Origin: Pseudobutyrivibrio sp. 49
GTDB lineage: Bacteria > Bacillota > Clostridia > Lachnospirales > Lachnospiraceae
DNA: 64,000 nt
Assembly (NCBI RefSeq): GCF_900100545.1
Contig: NZ_FNDP01000001.1
Coordinates: forward strand, 98,337 to 162,336
Reading direction: 5' to 3'
This document shows, in pieces, positions 7,711-15,450 of the stretch (within the stretch, counting starts at the first letter, position 1; each line of letters opens with the position of its first letter). The notes under the pieces are model-generated. The model was not told where the DNA came from and ran no database searches. It saw only the letters and a program-made list of their open reading frames with translations. The position numbers and the translations under genes are program-made.

Positions 7711-8217
7711 TACCGTCTTTTTAGACCATGCTACGGCGCCACATCTTGCACAGCCGTAGTATCTATAATTTCTTGTGAATTTACTGTCACGCTTGCGGTA
7801 GATGGTGGCACCACAGCTACCGCAGGTGAAGACATATTTGATGCTCATCTCTGAGCCTTCATAGTTTTCGACCCCCTTTTCCTGGCCTTGGGTGACTCTC
7901 TTGATGTTATATCCATAAACCTGATTTACAACTTCAGCATAGTACTTCCATTTGCCAGTGTGGCGCATGCAGCCTTTGCAGGTGTGGAGTAGTTCGTGGA
8001 TGATTGTCTCCTTGCAGGCTTGTTCAGAGATACGGTCGTCTTCAAGAAGGCGGGATGCAATCTCGATGGAGTATGAACCGTCGTGGTTTAGCTTGCAGAG
8101 CCCCCAGCGAGTCTTTGCTCTTGTGTTTATTGACCATGAGGAAATGGTGCCTAGCTTGATGCCAAGGCGGGTTACCTCATGTATGCATTGTTCTTTTAAA
8201 ATTTCAAAATCTTTCAT
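7705..8217 (-). CDS. SprT-like zinc metallopeptidase domain protein
   Basis: A 170-residue protein read leftward. The metal site HELLH (H74, E75, H78) with a further His at 86 is typical of the SprT/Spartan-like fold. A C-terminal zinc ribbon is formed by CGSCG (about 131-135) and CARCG (about 156-160). Stand-alone bacterial SprT-like proteins are poorly understood; the eukaryotic relative Spartan cleaves DNA-protein crosslinks, and that role is not shown here. It is convergent with the beta-lactamase-like gene. Confidence 0.85.
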   Translation of the reverse strand: MKDFEILKEQCIHEVTRLGIKLGTISSWSINTRAKTRWGLCKLNHDGSYSIEIASRLLEDDRISEQACKETIIHELLHTCKGCMRHTGKWKYYAEVVNQVYGYNIKRVTQGQEKGVENYEGSEMSIKYVFTCGSCGATIYRKRDSKFTRNYRYYGCARCGAVAWSKKTVS

Positions 8218-8301
8218 ATTATAATTCTCTTTCTATAATATGAGCCAATTATATTGATTTTTCCTTTGAAATACAAATACTAAACAGTCATAATTTATGG
8301 T

Positions 8302-8469
8302 ATGAGAAGACTAATATTATTTGGAGATTCAAATACATATGGTTATGATCCGAGAGGATTCATGGGTGGCAGATATCCTGAGGAAGCCAGATGGGCTACA
8401 ATGGTTAGAAAAGCCCTGGCGGAGGGAGACATTTTTTTTCATCTTAACCGTTTCGTCACAACCATATAG
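8302..8469 (+). pseudogene. SGNH/GDSL hydrolase N-terminal remnant
   Basis: A 55-codon frame opens with MRRLILFGDSNTYGYDPRGF and continues RYPEEARWATMVRKAL, which is clearly the start of an SGNH/GDSL hydrolase: block I with catalytic Ser in GDSNTYG, then the usual RWATMV helix. After EGDIFF the match is lost and a TAG ends the frame at 8467-8469. A full enzyme would be about 190-230 residues, so the GxND and DxxH blocks are gone. Short for routine gene callers and best read as a deletion remnant. Confidence 0.75.
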
Positions 8470-8494
8470 TAATATGTGTCCATGGGGGTGAGCT

Positions 8495-8695
8495 ATGGAT
8501 ACTATGGTACAGTTAAAGAGCGATAATCAGGCGGCCAGCGAATACTATGATTTATATCTTTCAATCAGAACTGCTTTACGTGAAGGAAAGATGGAAATAA
8601 GTGAAGCAGAAGCGTATCTGGCATATAAAGAACTTTTGCTTACAAAGAAAGCGAAAAAGCTGGCGCAGGAAATGATAAAACAGATAAAAGAATAA
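8495..8695 (+). CDS. Small hypothetical helical protein
   Basis: A 66-residue protein, strongly charged and predicted helical throughout, with KMEISEAEAYLAYKELLLTKK in the middle and a lysine-rich end. No known family is recognised. GGGGGTGAG lies 3-10 bases before ATG 8495, a good ribosome binding site, which supports translation. It lies just after the SGNH remnant and is followed by a leaderless gap and a terminator at 8781. Confidence 0.55.
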   Translation: MDTMVQLKSDNQAASEYYDLYLSIRTALREGKMEISEAEAYLAYKELLLTKKAKKLAQEMIKQIKE

Positions 8696-8780
8696 AGAAA
8701 ATAAGGTGTCTATATAGTTAAAATTTTTAACTTAGGATTATTACACAACATCCTCTCAACGAGAATAGTACCACAAAAAT

Positions 8781-8812
8781 GACAATTAGCCGTTGCTAGT
8801 TGTCTTTTTTTT
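8781..8812 (+). terminator. Rho-independent terminator
   Basis: A 10-bp stem GACAATTAGC/GCTAGTTGTC (one G-U pair) with loop CGTT is followed by eight Ts. It lies between the small helical protein gene and the secreted protein gene at 8853, whose AGAGAGG binding site follows. Confidence 0.85.
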
Positions 8813-8852
8813 GCTAGACTACCGAACTTATGAAAGAGAGGATAATTAAATT

Positions 8853-9644
8853 ATGAAAAGAATGGACTCAAATGACATTCGATCGGGCCACCTGGCCTGT
8901 AGTCTTATTTTAATCACATCACTTTTATTAATATTATTTTGCCACTGCTACAAGAGAAGCTATGCTATGGCGTTTGAAGCAGCAGAAGCAGAGACTGTTG
9001 TAGAGGAAATAACATTTGAAAATACAGTAATTCTTAGCAGTCTTGTCGAATGTACCTCAGTTACAATTGAGGACGACAATATAGTTTTGGCAGGGCCAGA
9101 AGTTTTAGAAGAAAATTTAGCAGAATTCGAAGAAGAAATTCAAGAGGAAGAAATCCAGGAAGAGGTTGAAAAGACCGAATACGATATTCCAAGTAGCTTC
9201 GTAAATCCTGAAACTGGAAACACAGTAAGCTACAAAGGAGGAAAAACTCTCGAGCGTTCAAGTAAAATTACATACGGCGATTCAGGAGTAATTAATGATT
9301 TAGCCGAGCCAGATCAGGATGGTTTTATGATGTTGGACGACAGGTATTTGGTAGCAGTTGGAAGTAGATTTAACACTGTGCCTGGTCAGTATCTTGATCT
9401 TGTATTAGAAAATGGGGTAGTCATCAAATGTATGATGGGTGACGCTAAAGCCGATGTTGATACAGATTCAACAAACACATTTACATACAGATCACGTTGC
9501 TGTAGTGAATTTATTATTGATAAACATACTATTCGCTCGGATATTTATGAAAGAGGAAATGCTTCTCTTAAGTACCCTTCTTGGGATTCACCGGTAGTTG
9601 AGATAATTGTTTATGATGACTACCATTGCATCGATACCATATAA
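8853..9644 (+). CDS. Membrane-anchored extracellular protein, unknown function
   Basis: A 263-residue protein with one N-terminal hydrophobic helix (about 15-33, SLILITSLLLILF) that acts as signal anchor or signal peptide. An acidic coiled segment rich in EEIQEEE lies at about 85-110. The C-terminal domain (about 145-260) has RYLVAVGSRFNTVPGQYLDLVLENG and the aspartate-rich GDAKADVDTDSTN, a pattern I associate with secreted Lachnospiraceae proteins; a distant relation to 3D-type domains is possible but unproven. AGAGAGG precedes the ATG. The gene is alone between two terminators. Confidence 0.7.
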   Translation: MKRMDSNDIRSGHLACSLILITSLLLILFCHCYKRSYAMAFEAAEAETVVEEITFENTVILSSLVECTSVTIEDDNIVLAGPEVLEENLAEFEEEIQEEEIQEEVEKTEYDIPSSFVNPETGNTVSYKGGKTLERSSKITYGDSGVINDLAEPDQDGFMMLDDRYLVAVGSRFNTVPGQYLDLVLENGVVIKCMMGDAKADVDTDSTNTFTYRSRCCSEFIIDKHTIRSDIYERGNASLKYPSWDSPVVEIIVYDDYHCIDTI

Positions 9645-9684
9645 AAGCTATAATAAACGGGATTTTGTTTGAAGGAGTATGAAA

Positions 9685-10533
9685 ATGAGAATAGCAGTTA
9701 CATATGAGAATGGACAGGTGTTTCAGCACTTTGGACATACAGAACAGTTTAAAATATTTGAAGTAGAGGACGGCAAAGTAGTTTCATCTGAGGTTATCGG
9801 TTCTGATGGACAGGGACACGGTGCTTTGGCAGGCCTTCTTAGCAATAAGTCAATAGATGTACTTATTTGCGGTGGCATTGGCGGAGGAGCTCAGGCAGCT
9901 CTTAGCGAGAATGGAATTGAGCTTTGTGCTGGTGCATCAGGTGATGTTAATGCTGCTGTTGAGGCATATCTTAAGGGTGAGCTTATTAACACAGGTGTTA
10001 ATTGCAATCATCACGGCGAAGGCCATACATGTGGTGATCATGAGGACGGCCATAGCTGCGGCGGTCATTCTGGTTGCGGTGGATGCCATTCAGAGCCTGC
10101 ATTCGAGGGTAAGAATGTTGGTAAGACATGCCGTACACATTACAGAGGTACATTCAACGACGGAACTCAGTTTGATTCATCTTATGACAGAGGAGAGCCA
10201 CTTGAATTCGTTTGTGGTGCTGGAATGATGATTAAGGGCTTCGATAAAGCTGTTGCTAACATGGAAGTTGGCGATAAGGTTGAAGTACACCTTATGCCAG
10301 AGGAAGCCTATGGACAGCGTGACGAAGATGCAGTTATTACATTGGAGATTGCTCAGCTTCCAGGTTCAGAGGAGTTAGTAGTAGACCAGCAGGTATACTT
10401 ACAGGATCCTTATGGAAGACCATTCCCAGTAAAGGTAGTTGCCAAGGATGAGACAAATATCACTCTTGATGCAAACCACGAGATGGCTGGTAAGGAGCTT
10501 AATTTTACAATTGAGCTTGTAGAAGTAAAATAG
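9685..10533 (+). CDS. NifX-like cluster-binding domain fused to FKBP-type isomerase
   Basis: A 282-residue two-domain protein. Residues 1-105 are a NifX/NifB-type iron-molybdenum cofactor binding fold (MRIAVTYENGQVFQHFGHTEQF; LICGGIGGGAQAAL). A linker at about 107-135 packs seven His and five Cys into 30 residues. Residues 146-282 are a SlyD-like FKBP peptidyl-prolyl isomerase (YRGTFNDGTQFDSSYDRGEP; MIKGFDKAVANMEVGD; MPEEAYGQ). SlyD proteins themselves bind metals through His/Cys tails, so metal handling or chaperoning of a metalloprotein is plausible. ATG 9685 is preferred, since AAGGAG ends 7 bases upstream; ATG 9679 would be too close. No nif genes are seen in the window. Confidence 0.88.
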   Translation: MRIAVTYENGQVFQHFGHTEQFKIFEVEDGKVVSSEVIGSDGQGHGALAGLLSNKSIDVLICGGIGGGAQAALSENGIELCAGASGDVNAAVEAYLKGELINTGVNCNHHGEGHTCGDHEDGHSCGGHSGCGGCHSEPAFEGKNVGKTCRTHYRGTFNDGTQFDSSYDRGEPLEFVCGAGMMIKGFDKAVANMEVGDKVEVHLMPEEAYGQRDEDAVITLEIAQLPGSEELVVDQQVYLQDPYGRPFPVKVVAKDETNITLDANHEMAGKELNFTIELVEVK

Positions 10534-10543
10534 AATAAAATAT

Positions 10544-10596
10544 CTAATCCCAGTGGGATTAGCAGCACAGGGAGGCAGAAATGCCTCCCATTTTTT
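10544..10596 (+). terminator. Tandem hairpins, the second with a T-run
   Basis: CTAATCCC/GGGATTAG (10544-10562, 3-nt loop) is followed by GGGAGGCA/TGCCTCCC (10570-10589, 4-nt loop) and TTTTTT. The second hairpin is a standard intrinsic terminator for the NifX-FKBP gene; the first may act as an extra stabilising stem. Confidence 0.85.
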
Positions 10597-10731
10597 ATGC
10601 ACTTAAATAGCATGCAATCATTTTGCGAAAAATTAACGAAATAATTGTGAAATTAAAAAATGACCATATTTCAGATGGTATTATAGCATTATCAATTGTC
10701 GTATTACTTTTTGGGAAAAGGAGTACACACT

Positions 10732-12531
10732 ATGGGTAAAAAGAGGGGTTCTTTAAAGACTGTGCTTATAGCAGTCATCCTGGCGGCAGTAGTTATCACC
10801 GCCGGTATCATTTCTACATTTACTGTAATTAACACTTTGAATACTAACTCTGAGCAGACAGAGGCTTATAAGGAGAGACTTTACGCTGATGTAAAGAATC
10901 AGTTGAAGTTTGAAACTGAGGAAGCCATGAGTATTTGTGCCTTTATGTATGCTAAGTATGAGGCTGGAGAAATGACTTTGGAGGAAGCAAAAAAGCAGTC
11001 TGCAGATATTATTAGAGAGCTTAGATATAATGATGGAAGTGGATATTTCTGGGTTGATACTTCTGAGGGTATTAACGTAGTTCTTCTTGGTAGAGATACA
11101 GAGGGACAATCTCGTTGGGATTCAACGGATTCCAGCGGAAACAAGTTTATCCAGATGATGATTCAAAATGGTATGCAGGAAGGCGGTGGCTACACAAGTC
11201 TTATGTTTGCAAAGCCAAATGAGACAGAAGAGCTTCCAAAGATAAACTATACAGCTTACTATGAGCCATTCGATTGGGTAATGGGTACTGGTGTATGGGT
11301 AGATGATCTGGAGGAAATGACTGCTGTATATAGCCAGCATGCCAACGCTGCCCTTAGAAAGAGTATTATCGCCACAATTGTTATCCTTCTTATCCTTATT
11401 ATTTGTGGTGTTGTTGTGGCACTATTCTTTGGTACAAAGATTACGCAGCCTATTTCTCTTGCTGCTAGCCAGATTGTAAGAATGTCTAACAGTGACTTTA
11501 CAGAGAATGAAGAAATGGACAAGGTTAGAACCCTTGTTAATAGAAACAATGAGATTGGTCTTATAGCAGAGGCCTTGGATTTAATGCATGGTAATATTAG
11601 AAAACTTATGATGGAGATTTCTGATACCACAACTTCAGTTGCTGCCGCATCAGAAGAGCTTTCAGCATCAGCCTCACAGTCTGCAGAGGCATCCGAGATG
11701 GTTGCAACCTCATGTACAAACGTTGCAAATTCTTGCTCAGGCCAGATTAATGCTGTGACAGGTGCAAGTAACGAGACCGATTCCTTCGTTACCAACATGG
11801 AGAACTTCCAGGAAGCAATTAATCGTACAACAGATATGATTAAGTCGACAAATGAGGCTGCTGTTAATGGTGCTGCTGATATGACAAATGCAACAGATAT
11901 GATGGATAGTATCAGAGAATCTGTTGAAAATACAGCCCAGGTAGTAGAGGGACTTGGCGAGCGACTTAAGAGTATCAATGATTTCGTTGTTACTATTTCT
12001 GAAATCGCAAGCCAGACAAACCTCCTTTCATTGAATGCAAGTATCGAGGCTGCCCGTGCTGGTGAAATGGGTAAGGGCTTTGCTGTCGTAGCTAGTGAGA
12101 TTTCAAAGCTTGCTGATGATTCTAATCAGGCAGCTCAGAAGATTACAGAGCTGATTGCAGGAATTACAAAGAATTCAGAGGAAGCTGTAGAGGCTATGCA
12201 TGATGGCGCACAGAACGTAGTAAATGGTGCAGAGCTTGTTAATGAGGCGGGTAGCACCTTCAATAATATTGTAAACATGGTTAACTCAATTTCTGAGGAA
12301 TCAAATACAATGAGCGGTATTGTTGCTCAGCTCTCTAGTGGAACTGAGACAATTGCAAAGAATATCAAGGATATTGAGCAGATGAGTATTGAGGTTGCTG
12401 ATGAAACCTCAAATGTATCTGCCGCCTCTCAGGAGCAGACAGCATCCTCTTATGAGGTTGCCCAGGCATCTGACAAGCTGGCTGGAAATGCTCAGGAACT
12501 TCAGGATTTTGTTGCTCGATTCTCTCTTTAA
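10732..12531 (+). CDS. Methyl-accepting chemotaxis protein with Cache sensor
   Basis: A 599-residue transmembrane chemoreceptor. TM1 is about 10-35; the extracellular region (36-205) is a single Cache (sCache_2-like) domain with [10 protein letters not shown] and [16 protein letters not shown]2 is about 212-236; HAMP follows to about 290. The cytoplasmic signalling tip [20 protein letters not shown] is near 420. sCache_2 receptors often sense small organic acids, but the ligand is not shown. ATG 10732 follows AAGGAG by 8 bases; the upstream in-frame ATG at 10696 lies in the promoter region. The cell also has a flagellin gene at 57796, consistent with motility. Confidence 0.95.
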   Translation: MGKKRGSLKTVLIAVILAAVVITAGIISTFTVINTLNTNSEQTEAYKERLYADVKNQLKFETEEAMSICAFMYAKYEAGEMTLEEAKKQSADIIRELRYNDGSGYFWVDTSEGINVVLLGRDTEGQSRWDSTDSSGNKFIQMMIQNGMQEGGGYTSLMFAKPNETEELPKINYTAYYEPFDWVMGTGVWVDDLEEMTAVYSQHANAALRKSIIATIVILLILIICGVVVALFFGTKITQPISLAASQIVRMSNSDFTENEEMDKVRTLVNRNNEIGLIAEALDLMHGNIRKLMMEISDTTTSVAAASEELSASASQSAEASEMVATSCTNVANSCSGQINAVTGASNETDSFVTNMENFQEAINRTTDMIKSTNEAAVNGAADMTNATDMMDSIRESVENTAQVVEGLGERLKSINDFVVTISEIASQTNLLSLNASIEAARAGEMGKGFAVVASEISKLADDSNQAAQKITELIAGITKNSEEAVEAMHDGAQNVVNGAELVNEAGSTFNNIVNMVNSISEESNTMSGIVAQLSSGTETIAKNIKDIEQMSIEVADETSNVSAASQEQTASSYEVAQASDKLAGNAQELQDFVARFSL

Positions 12532-12542
12532 AAATAGATTTC

Positions 12543-12572
12543 AAAAGTCACCCTGCAAAGGGTGACTTTTTT
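12543..12572 (+). terminator. Rho-independent terminator after the chemoreceptor
   Basis: AAAAGTCACCC/GGGTGACTTTT with a 6-nt loop forms an 11-bp stem, followed by further Ts. It lies 11 bases after the chemoreceptor stop. Confidence 0.88.
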
Positions 12573-12669
12573 GTGACTTGACTATACAATTATGGGGATA
12601 AAGTGATAGAATTTAGACAAGTATATAATATAGTGGTTGAATTATACTTACAAATAAAGGGAGAACAAA

Positions 12670-13083
12670 ATGGCGGAAGAATACAAGGGAAAGTCTATTT
12701 TCAGCCGCAGATATGTGGGCATGAGTGAGGAGGCTATCCGAGAAGAAATCGACAGACTCCAGGGACGTGTGCACGCACTTGAAAAAGCACTAGATTCCTT
12801 ACAGGAGGATGATAAGAATTTCATTAATGCAATAGAAGATAATCAACGAAAAATGGAGAAGCTGATAATTGAGCTGGATAAAAAGATTACCAAGCTTCAA
12901 AGTTCCTTGGACTATGATGCACCAATAAAGACCCAGCTGGACACAGCGACAAAGGATATAAGTGCAAAGCTGAAGGCTGCCAATAAAGAGAGTGTAGATA
13001 AGTTGATTGTGGTATTACAGTTTAACACCGCTCTTTTAATTATATTGCTAGGCGTGGTGGTTTATAATTTCATTATTCGTTAA
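12670..13083 (+). CDS. Coiled-coil protein with C-terminal membrane anchor
   Basis: A 137-residue protein with no recognised family. Residues 18-75 form a clear coiled coil (EEAIREEIDRLQGRVHALEK and onward), followed by a lysine-rich helix. The last 25 residues are a transmembrane helix (FNTALLIILLGVVVYNFII), making it a tail-anchored or single-pass protein facing the cytoplasm. AAAGGGAG precedes the ATG by about 6 bases. It is the first of three short-spaced genes to 14321 (gaps 14 and 27 bases) that probably form an operon. Confidence 0.7.
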   Translation: MAEEYKGKSIFSRRYVGMSEEAIREEIDRLQGRVHALEKALDSLQEDDKNFINAIEDNQRKMEKLIIELDKKITKLQSSLDYDAPIKTQLDTATKDISAKLKAANKESVDKLIVVLQFNTALLIILLGVVVYNFIIR

Positions 13084-13097
13084 CATCGGGGGCTGAT

Positions 13098-13826
13098 ATG
13101 AATTGGTTTACAGTTAATGTTGTAGTTTTACTAGCAGCGATAAATCTTTTAATAGGTTTGCCTATTCATTTTCTTAGAAAAAATGCCAGGAGAGATGCAC
13201 AACAGCAGTTTCAGGAGTATTGGCAGGGAATGGTAAATCTGGATAGGATTTACGCGCCTCATATCGAAGAGCTTAACAAACATCTCAATACTATAAATTA
13301 TTGGCTGAAGACCACAATTGATCCTAGTGAATCAGAGGAGGATCAAGAGAGAGTAGAACAGGAAGACAGATTCTTTGCAGGTCTCATGAATCCTTTGGAG
13401 GCGAAAAAGTGGAAGGAAGCCGTTAAGGCTGCCAGGGATGAAGCTGCTACAGACGAAGGTATGAAGGAAGCCCGTCAGAGGGATTTCTTTGTGGATGGAA
13501 TGGAGCCAATGGAGGTAGAGCAGACAAAAATGAATTTTGTCTATGCTCCAGAGCACAATGATTGTATTTTTTACTGTACGACTCCAGAGGCGATTATAAA
13601 GAAAGAATATAGACACGTTATCTTTTTTACAACATCAAGACCAACCAGTCTTCCGGTTACTTATCCATTCAAATATGAGGGGGCACAGATGCTTTCCCTA
13701 TACAAGCATCCAGCACAGACGGTTTGGTTTTTAAAAAACTGGAAGCTTATCCGTGAAGGCTTGGAGGGTGGTGCACCCGAAGATATAGTTCCACTTGATG
13801 ACAGCGTTGTAGATTTTGACCTATAA
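13098..13826 (+). CDS. Membrane-anchored protein of unknown function
   Basis: A 242-residue protein with an N-terminal transmembrane helix (about 4-24, VNVVVLLAAINLLIGLPIHFL) followed by a basic stop-transfer segment, so the bulk is likely cytoplasmic. It is rich in charged helices up to residue 150, then has a mixed alpha/beta C-terminal part with CIFYCTTPEAIIKKEY and FFTTSRPTSLPVTYPF. No family is recognised. It is the middle gene of the 12670-14321 cluster, next to another membrane-anchored coiled-coil protein, which suggests the two act together. Confidence 0.7.
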   Translation: MNWFTVNVVVLLAAINLLIGLPIHFLRKNARRDAQQQFQEYWQGMVNLDRIYAPHIEELNKHLNTINYWLKTTIDPSESEEDQERVEQEDRFFAGLMNPLEAKKWKEAVKAARDEAATDEGMKEARQRDFFVDGMEPMEVEQTKMNFVYAPEHNDCIFYCTTPEAIIKKEYRHVIFFTTSRPTSLPVTYPFKYEGAQMLSLYKHPAQTVWFLKNWKLIREGLEGGAPEDIVPLDDSVVDFDL

Positions 13827-13853
13827 AGCGAAAAATAATTAGCAGGTGTATTT

Positions 13854-14321
13854 ATGGGGAAAAAGGAAGATATAGAAAAATTTGAAAAGGAGTTCCTTGA
13901 GCGTAAGCCTACCCGCTGTTCGAAATGTAAAGGGAGACTAAGTTACATTGGTGGAGGCTATTATGAGTGCTATGAGTGTGGCAATCAGGAAATAGATGAT
14001 TTCGGTCGCATCAAGGACTATATAGATGAGCACGGCGCAGCACCTGCCGTTGTAATCTCTGATAATACGGGAGTCCCTATTGAGCTGGTAAATGGAATGC
14101 TCAGGGAGGGGCGCTTAGAAATTCCTGAGGGAAGCAGTGTATACATCAAATGCGAAACCTGTGGTTGCAGTATTCGATATGGACGCTACTGTCCGGACTG
14201 CATCCGAAATCGCACAAATAGCCTCAAGGGAGTTTTCTTCAATCCTGACGTAGGCGAAAAGCCTCAACACGAAGTAAAAACTCAGGATGGCCGTATGCAT
14301 TTCCTAGGGTTTGATAAGTAG
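13854..14321 (+). CDS. Zinc-ribbon/HTH protein resembling YvyF
   Basis: A 155-residue protein with an N-terminal zinc ribbon (CSKCKG near 22 and CYECG near 42), a helix-turn-helix-like middle (APAVVISDNTGVPIELVNGM then EGRLEIPEG), and a second zinc knuckle (CETCGC near 101 and CPDC near 114). The arrangement resembles the flagellar-operon protein YvyF of Bacillus (TIGR03826-like). The match is by motif order only. It is the last gene of the 12670-14321 cluster. A role linked to the flagellum is possible because the cell carries flagellin and chemoreceptor genes, but there is no direct evidence. Confidence 0.65.
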   Translation: MGKKEDIEKFEKEFLERKPTRCSKCKGRLSYIGGGYYECYECGNQEIDDFGRIKDYIDEHGAAPAVVISDNTGVPIELVNGMLREGRLEIPEGSSVYIKCETCGCSIRYGRYCPDCIRNRTNSLKGVFFNPDVGEKPQHEVKTQDGRMHFLGFDK

Positions 14322-14472
14322 TAAGGATGGCTTGTGACAGTAACCAGCTTTTTTAGTGTGGTGGCAAACACTTTAGTCTGCTAACGCGTTACCGTGGTGT
14401 GCTGACAAATGTCCGCAGATGATGTACAATCTGTTTTGTTGTGTTAAAGAGAATAATGTATGGAGACACTTA

Positions 14473-15324
14473 ATGAAACAGATAATTAAGACAGGATTAA
14501 TCGTAATTGCGGGACTATTCTTGTATGCCCTTGGGGTGGCATTCTTTGTAGAGCCATCAGGACTTATTACAGGTGGTGGTACAGGTTTAGCTCTTTTTGT
14601 TCACCATATGTGGGGAATCAAAACTTCTTATGCTGTGTTTGTTATTAACACGGTTCTATTTCTAGTTGGTTGGCGCGTTATGGGACGTCGCTTCGCAGCC
14701 AACACCTTACTTTCCACATTTTGTTTACCAGTAGAGATTCATATTGCAGAAATCATTGCATCTCATTATGAGCCTGTTGATGATATAGTTTTGTGCACGG
14801 TTTTTGGTGGATTACTTATTGGCGCCAGCCTTGGAATAGTAATCAGAACTGGTGCATCTACCGGTGGTATGGATATTCCACCAATCGTTATGAATAAGTT
14901 TTTCGGTACATCTATTTCAGGCGTAATGTGGGTGTGCGATATTATAATTCTTGGTGTTCAGGCTATTTTTACTGATCACAGATTAGTGCTTTACGGCATT
15001 ATCCTGGTGGTTATTTACACCATGACTTTGGATAAGACCTTGATTCTTGGAAAAGCTAAGACTCAGATAAAGATTGTCAGCAAGAAGAGTGATGAAATAC
15101 GTCGTGCCATCCTTCAGGATGTGGACCGTGGTGTTACAGTTATGTACGGTCGCACAGGCTATCTTGGCAAGGACACAGAGATTTGTCTTTCAATTGTTTC
15201 CACAAGAGAGCTGGCGAAGGCTGAGCGTCTTGTACACCAAATCGACCCTGAGGCTTTCATTATTGTCAGCCGTGTATCTGAGGTAAAGGGTCGAGGCTTT
15301 ACTGAGCAGAAGAAATACTTATAA
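14473..15324 (+). CDS. YitT family membrane protein
   Basis: A 283-residue integral membrane protein of the YitT family. About six transmembrane segments fill residues 8-200, including the conserved LGVAFFVEPSGLITGGGTGL and RTGASTGGMDI signatures. A cytoplasmic DUF2179 domain follows (RRAILQDVDRGVTVMYGRTGY; CLSIVSTRELAKAERLVHQI). ATG 14473 has GGAG 7 bases upstream; the in-frame ATG at 14419 has no binding site and adds an unlikely hydrophilic lead. The transported substrate of YitT proteins is not established. Confidence 0.9.
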   Translation: MKQIIKTGLIVIAGLFLYALGVAFFVEPSGLITGGGTGLALFVHHMWGIKTSYAVFVINTVLFLVGWRVMGRRFAANTLLSTFCLPVEIHIAEIIASHYEPVDDIVLCTVFGGLLIGASLGIVIRTGASTGGMDIPPIVMNKFFGTSISGVMWVCDIIILGVQAIFTDHRLVLYGIILVVIYTMTLDKTLILGKAKTQIKIVSKKSDEIRRAILQDVDRGVTVMYGRTGYLGKDTEICLSIVSTRELAKAERLVHQIDPEAFIIVSRVSEVKGRGFTEQKKYL

Positions 15325-15450
15325 GATGATATGAGAGTCATTCAGAAGCTTCTGGTGGCTCTTAAATTTTACTTATACACTTTACTGCACTAAAGTGTTC
15401 TGCTAGAATGAAAGTCAAATAAAGCGTAATAGTTGAAAGGGAGAAGGATT

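Noticed and set aside
11259..11978. 239-codon minus-strand frame inside the chemoreceptor gene
   Set aside because: It lies opposite HAMP and signalling sequence; it is an artefact of the repetitive codon use.
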